Of a stretch of 5,198 nt of DNA, positions 4,999-5,198 are shown piece after piece. The notes under the pieces are model-generated. The model was not told the origin of the DNA, made no database searches, and saw only the letters and a list, made by a program, of their open reading frames with translations. Each line of letters begins with the position of its first letter. Position 1 is the first letter of the stretch. The translations under genes and the position numbers were made by a program. Source of the stretch: an uncultured Bacilli bacterium (GTDB taxonomy: Bacteria; Bacillota_I; Bacilli_A; RF39; UBA660). Location of the stretch: NCBI GenBank assembly GCA_934101235.1, contig CAKORH010000080.1, positions 1 through 5,198 of the forward strand, in the 5' to 3' direction.

Positions 4999-5198
4999 GT
5001 GGCATACAAAGTAGAGAAGTTTGGTGACCATAGAGAAAGAAGATCTTTCTCAAAAACTACTAATAAATATGAATTAAAAGATTTATTAGAAATACAAAAG
5101 GAATCATATCAATGGTTCTTAACAGAAGGAATTAAAGAAGTATTTGATGATTTATTTCCTGTAGAAAGTTTCACTGGTAATATATCTCTAAGTTTTAG
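4999..5198 (+). CDS. rpoB: DNA-directed RNA polymerase subunit beta, N-terminal fragment (3' cut by window edge)
   Basis: Translation from the GTG at 4999 gives 66 residues still open at the window end. The fragment matches the RpoB N terminus: FGDHRERRSFSK (8-19) corresponds to the Bacillus YGRHRQRRSYAR segment, LLEIQKESYQWFLTEGIKE (29-47) to the LIEIQ..SYQWFL.EG segment, and FPVESFTGNISLSF (53-66) to the SPIEDFTGNLSLEF segment that begins the beta-1/protrusion region. RpoB is the catalytic-core beta subunit of RNA polymerase; the full protein would be roughly 1,200 residues, so only about 5 percent is visible. It is preceded by ybxB, a strong promoter, a leader of about 62 bases with hairpins, and a good ribosome binding site. 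Start choice is supported by the ribosome binding site and by alignment to the family's N terminus. rpoC would be expected next, outside the window. Confidence 0.96.
   Translation, partial: MAYKVEKFGDHRERRSFSKTTNKYELKDLLEIQKESYQWFLTEGIKEVFDDLFPVESFTGNISLSF

Noticed and set aside
1..5198. Alternative genetic code (UGA as Trp, as in Mycoplasma)
   Set aside because: Trp residues in conserved positions are encoded by TGG, and the ybxB gene ends at TGA exactly where the family ends.
1..5198. Mobile element, CRISPR array, tRNA or rRNA gene
   Set aside because: No transposase-like or integrase-like protein, regularly spaced repeats, cloverleaf or rRNA motifs were seen on either strand.

Overview
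The window is very AT-rich and comes from a low-GC Gram-positive-type bacterium that uses the standard code: TGG encodes Trp, and TGA ends the methyltransferase gene. The ybxB-rpoB gene pair at the right end and a lipoteichoic-acid-synthase-like enzyme point to Bacillota. The extreme AT bias and the style of the left-end surface protein suggest an uncultured gut Bacilli/RF39-like lineage. That placement is inference.

Layout from left to right. Positions 1-849 (+) hold the 3' part of a probable surface protein gene. Converging on it, 856-1161 (-), is a small DUF192 protein. Each of these two genes has its own candidate terminator, and the plus-strand one lies inside the DUF192 coding sequence. 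At about 1185-1250 two back-to-back sigma-A-type promoters diverge, with a short palindrome between and over their -35 boxes. The plus-strand promoter serves a lineage-specific membrane-anchored protein (1270-1971), which I cannot name. A further promoter leads to a five-helix membrane phosphoglycerol transferase of the LtaS family (2068-4083), which ends in a terminator that overlaps its stop codon. A non-coding stretch of about 230 bp (4084-4312) contains a conspicuous interrupted inverted repeat and an extended -10 promoter. It is followed by ybxB, an RsmC-type 16S rRNA methyltransferase (4313-4903), then a near-consensus promoter, a structured leader, and the first 66 codons of rpoB (4999 to the window end).

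The genes form three functional blocks: cell surface and envelope (surface protein, membrane protein, polyglycerolphosphate synthase), a small DUF192 protein of unknown role, and the ribosome/transcription core (rRNA methyltransferase and RNA polymerase beta). rplJ-rplL, which usually sit just before this methyltransferase and rpoB in Bacillota, are not next to them here. I see no mobile element, CRISPR array, tRNA or rRNA gene, and no convincing new multi-gene system. The most interesting signals are regulatory: the divergent-promoter palindrome, the terminator embedded in an opposing gene, the inverted repeat before ybxB, and the alternative hairpins in the rpoB leader.
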